Shown here in pieces: positions 62,768 through 64,000 of a stretch of 64,000 bases of DNA. Location: contig NZ_GL732463.1 in NCBI RefSeq assembly GCF_000187585.1, forward strand, positions 1,072,088 to 1,136,087. Reading direction: 5' to 3'. Position numbers and translations under genes: made by a program. The notes below the pieces were generated by a model. It did no database searches and was not told the DNA's origin. It saw only the letters and a list, made by a program, of their open reading frames with translations. The first letter of the stretch is position 1. Each line of letters begins with the position of its first letter. Source of the DNA: Streptococcus peroris ATCC 700780 (GTDB lineage: Bacteria > Bacillota > Bacilli > Lactobacillales > Streptococcaceae).

Positions 62768-64000
62768 TTAATCTTCGAATTTGAATCCTTCTTTTTCAAG
62801 TTTGTTTAATCTTTCCTTAATACTTCCTTTTAAGAAAATAATATCTGCTTCGTCAGCATAAGTGTCAAAATCTTTTACAAAAATATATTCTTTATTTTTA
62901 GAATCATACCCAGATTTATTCTGATCTTTATTACTTATAAATCCAAATTCTAGCCAAAAACGGAGAAACTCTTCTGTACTTAGTTTAATTATGGCTCCCC
63001 AGATAGTATTGTCCCAATCAAAATATTGAAGTTTTTTATCAAGTTCATACAAGTGCATCATTATTATTATATATTTCCACCTGTATGACGAGAATTCTTT
63101 ATTGTAAGGACTTAATCCTATATCAAGACCTACCATATCTTGATACCTAAAAATTTTATGTTTGAAAATAAAATAGAATATCTCGCTTACATCTGCTTTA
63201 CCTAAAACACTCTCTACAAAAAAATAAGTCTTTTTAACTAATTCAATATCCACTTCTTGAGTCCCTATCCTATATTCAGGAATTTTAGTCTTAACCTTCT
63301 TTTGTATAATAAGATTTACTAGCAGGTTATCTTCACTATGAGTAGATAATTTTAAAGCGTTTGAAAACAATAAATCTTGTTGTTGATTTGTTAGTTTTTC
63401 GTATTCTCCATTGATAAAATCTAGGAAATCATTCTGTGAAAGTAAAATTTCATTAGAAAGTTGTTGTTCCTCATCAATAATCTGAATCAATTCTTCAGTG
63501 AGTCTATTTGATGGTACTTCATTTATAAGGTATCCTTCCCTATTTGAAAGATAACAACTTGGATATGAATTATTTTTTTCAAACAATATATTATGAAGTT
63601 CCTTTATTAACTGTTTATTAGAATCTAATTTAATAGACCCTTTACCGGTCTTTAAACTTTCATAAAATCTTGGATAATATAGAAAAAGATATATAACAAC
63701 TAGTTGTTGCTCAATTTGAACATATTTCTCTTTATTACGTCCAATCAATTCCAGGTTAACATAATCGTTAAAGCGTTCTCTGTCCCGTAAATTTCTTTCA
63801 TCTGTTATGAACACCCTCTTAAATCTATCAGAAAGCTTTATTTCTAGCCTCTTTTCCAATTGTTCGAAATAATCAGTCCATATTTTTGTAGGATGGAGAA
63901 CAAATGGCAGCTCAATTCGTCGATCAATAATTTTTGAAAGATAATTACTCTCGTTTCGATGAATTATATCTATATCTCCAATAAAAATAATCGGAAGTTT
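62768..64000 (-). CDS. KAP-family P-loop NTPase (partial, C-terminal part)
   Basis: An open frame of 410 codons that runs off the window; the N-terminal part, including Walker A, is not seen. At the window edge the peptide reads LPIIFIGDIDIIHRNE, then YLSKIIDRRIELPFVLHP, the late part of a KAP-type NTPase domain in which the strand ending in GD and the YLxKIIxxxxxLP segment are typical. The remaining 360 residues are AT-rich, charged and unassigned. KAP NTPases are often membrane-anchored and found in phage-defence loci. TTG at 63859 is an internal codon, not a start. The family call is moderate. Confidence 0.6.
   Translation of the reverse strand, partial: KLPIIFIGDIDIIHRNESNYLSKIIDRRIELPFVLHPTKIWTDYFEQLEKRLEIKLSDRFKRVFITDERNLRDRERFNDYVNLELIGRNKEKYVQIEQQLVVIYLFLYYPRFYESLKTGKGSIKLDSNKQLIKELHNILFEKNNSYPSCYLSNREGYLINEVPSNRLTEELIQIIDEEQQLSNEILLSQNDFLDFINGEYEKLTNQQQDLLFSNALKLSTHSEDNLLVNLIIQKKVKTKIPEYRIGTQEVDIELVKKTYFFVESVLGKADVSEIFYFIFKHKIFRYQDMVGLDIGLSPYNKEFSSYRWKYIIIMMHLYELDKKLQYFDWDNTIWGAIIKLSTEEFLRFWLEFGFISNKDQNKSGYDSKNKEYIFVKDFDTYADEADIIFLKGSIKERLNKLEKEGFKFED

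Noticed and set aside
1-64000. CRISPR arrays, tRNA and rRNA genes
   Set aside because: No regularly spaced repeats, tRNA cloverleaf with TTCGA arm or rRNA segments were recognised on either strand.

Overview
The window reads as a low-GC Firmicute chromosome, and gene content and order point to a Streptococcus of the mitis group (S. mitis, S. oralis or a close relative of S. pneumoniae). The evidence is the psaBCA-tpxD-psaR manganese cluster beside pepO, a pnp-cysE-cysS-mrnC operon behind metEF, ClpE under a CtsR box, a metK leader of the SMK type, a pneumococcal-type orphan two-component system and many streptococcal small families. This comes from reading the sequence, not from a database search.

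Layout. 1-9.9 kb (mostly minus): 5' part of gyrB, HAD hydrolase, DJ-1 protein, rodA, dinG, a 61-residue protein on plus, nnrD, folD with a candidate Met box, and a glutamine-type ABC transporter. 10.1-18.4 kb: YkuJ-like protein, clpE, Nudix, DUF1827 and GNAT on plus, then metK with its SAM-III leader and a GntR regulator on minus, then guaA on plus. 18.9-22.9 kb: an AT-rich accessory cassette on minus (AAA+ ATPase, WYL regulator, PD-(D/E)XK-like protein). 23.1-28.1 kb: a DEAD-box helicase whose basic tail is cut off by a frameshift, and a four-gene siderophore-type uptake operon that includes an esterase. 28.2-31.9 kb: rpsO and a Thr T-box that precedes a small membrane protein and then thrS. 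32-47.9 kb: DUF389 protein, two-component system, Mbeg1-like lipase, metallo-hydrolase, pepO, psaBCA, tpxD, psaR, pnuC, dtd, rel and msmK. 48-58.8 kb (minus): metE-metF, then pnp-cysE-GNAT-nucleoside phosphorylase-cysS-mrnC-PucR-type regulator. 59-64 kb (minus): a second accessory region with a dead higBA toxin-antitoxin relic, a pyrimidine-dimer glycosylase with a DUF1722 partner, and a KAP NTPase / RecB-like nuclease / HsdM set that runs off the window.

How the parts work together. metE, metF, folD, metK and cysE form a methionine/one-carbon/cysteine theme with visible control elements: Met boxes at metE and folD, and an SMK leader at metK. psaBCA, tpxD and psaR form a manganese and oxidative-stress unit. 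The best candidate for an undescribed system is the AAA+/WYL/nuclease cassette at 18.9-22.9 kb. It lies directly downstream of guaA and has a hairpin-plus-T-tract terminator in front of its first gene. The second candidate is the KAP NTPase/RecB-like/HsdM set, which has an HsdM but no HsdS or HsdR in view.

No rRNA, tRNA, CRISPR array, integrase or intact insertion sequence was seen.
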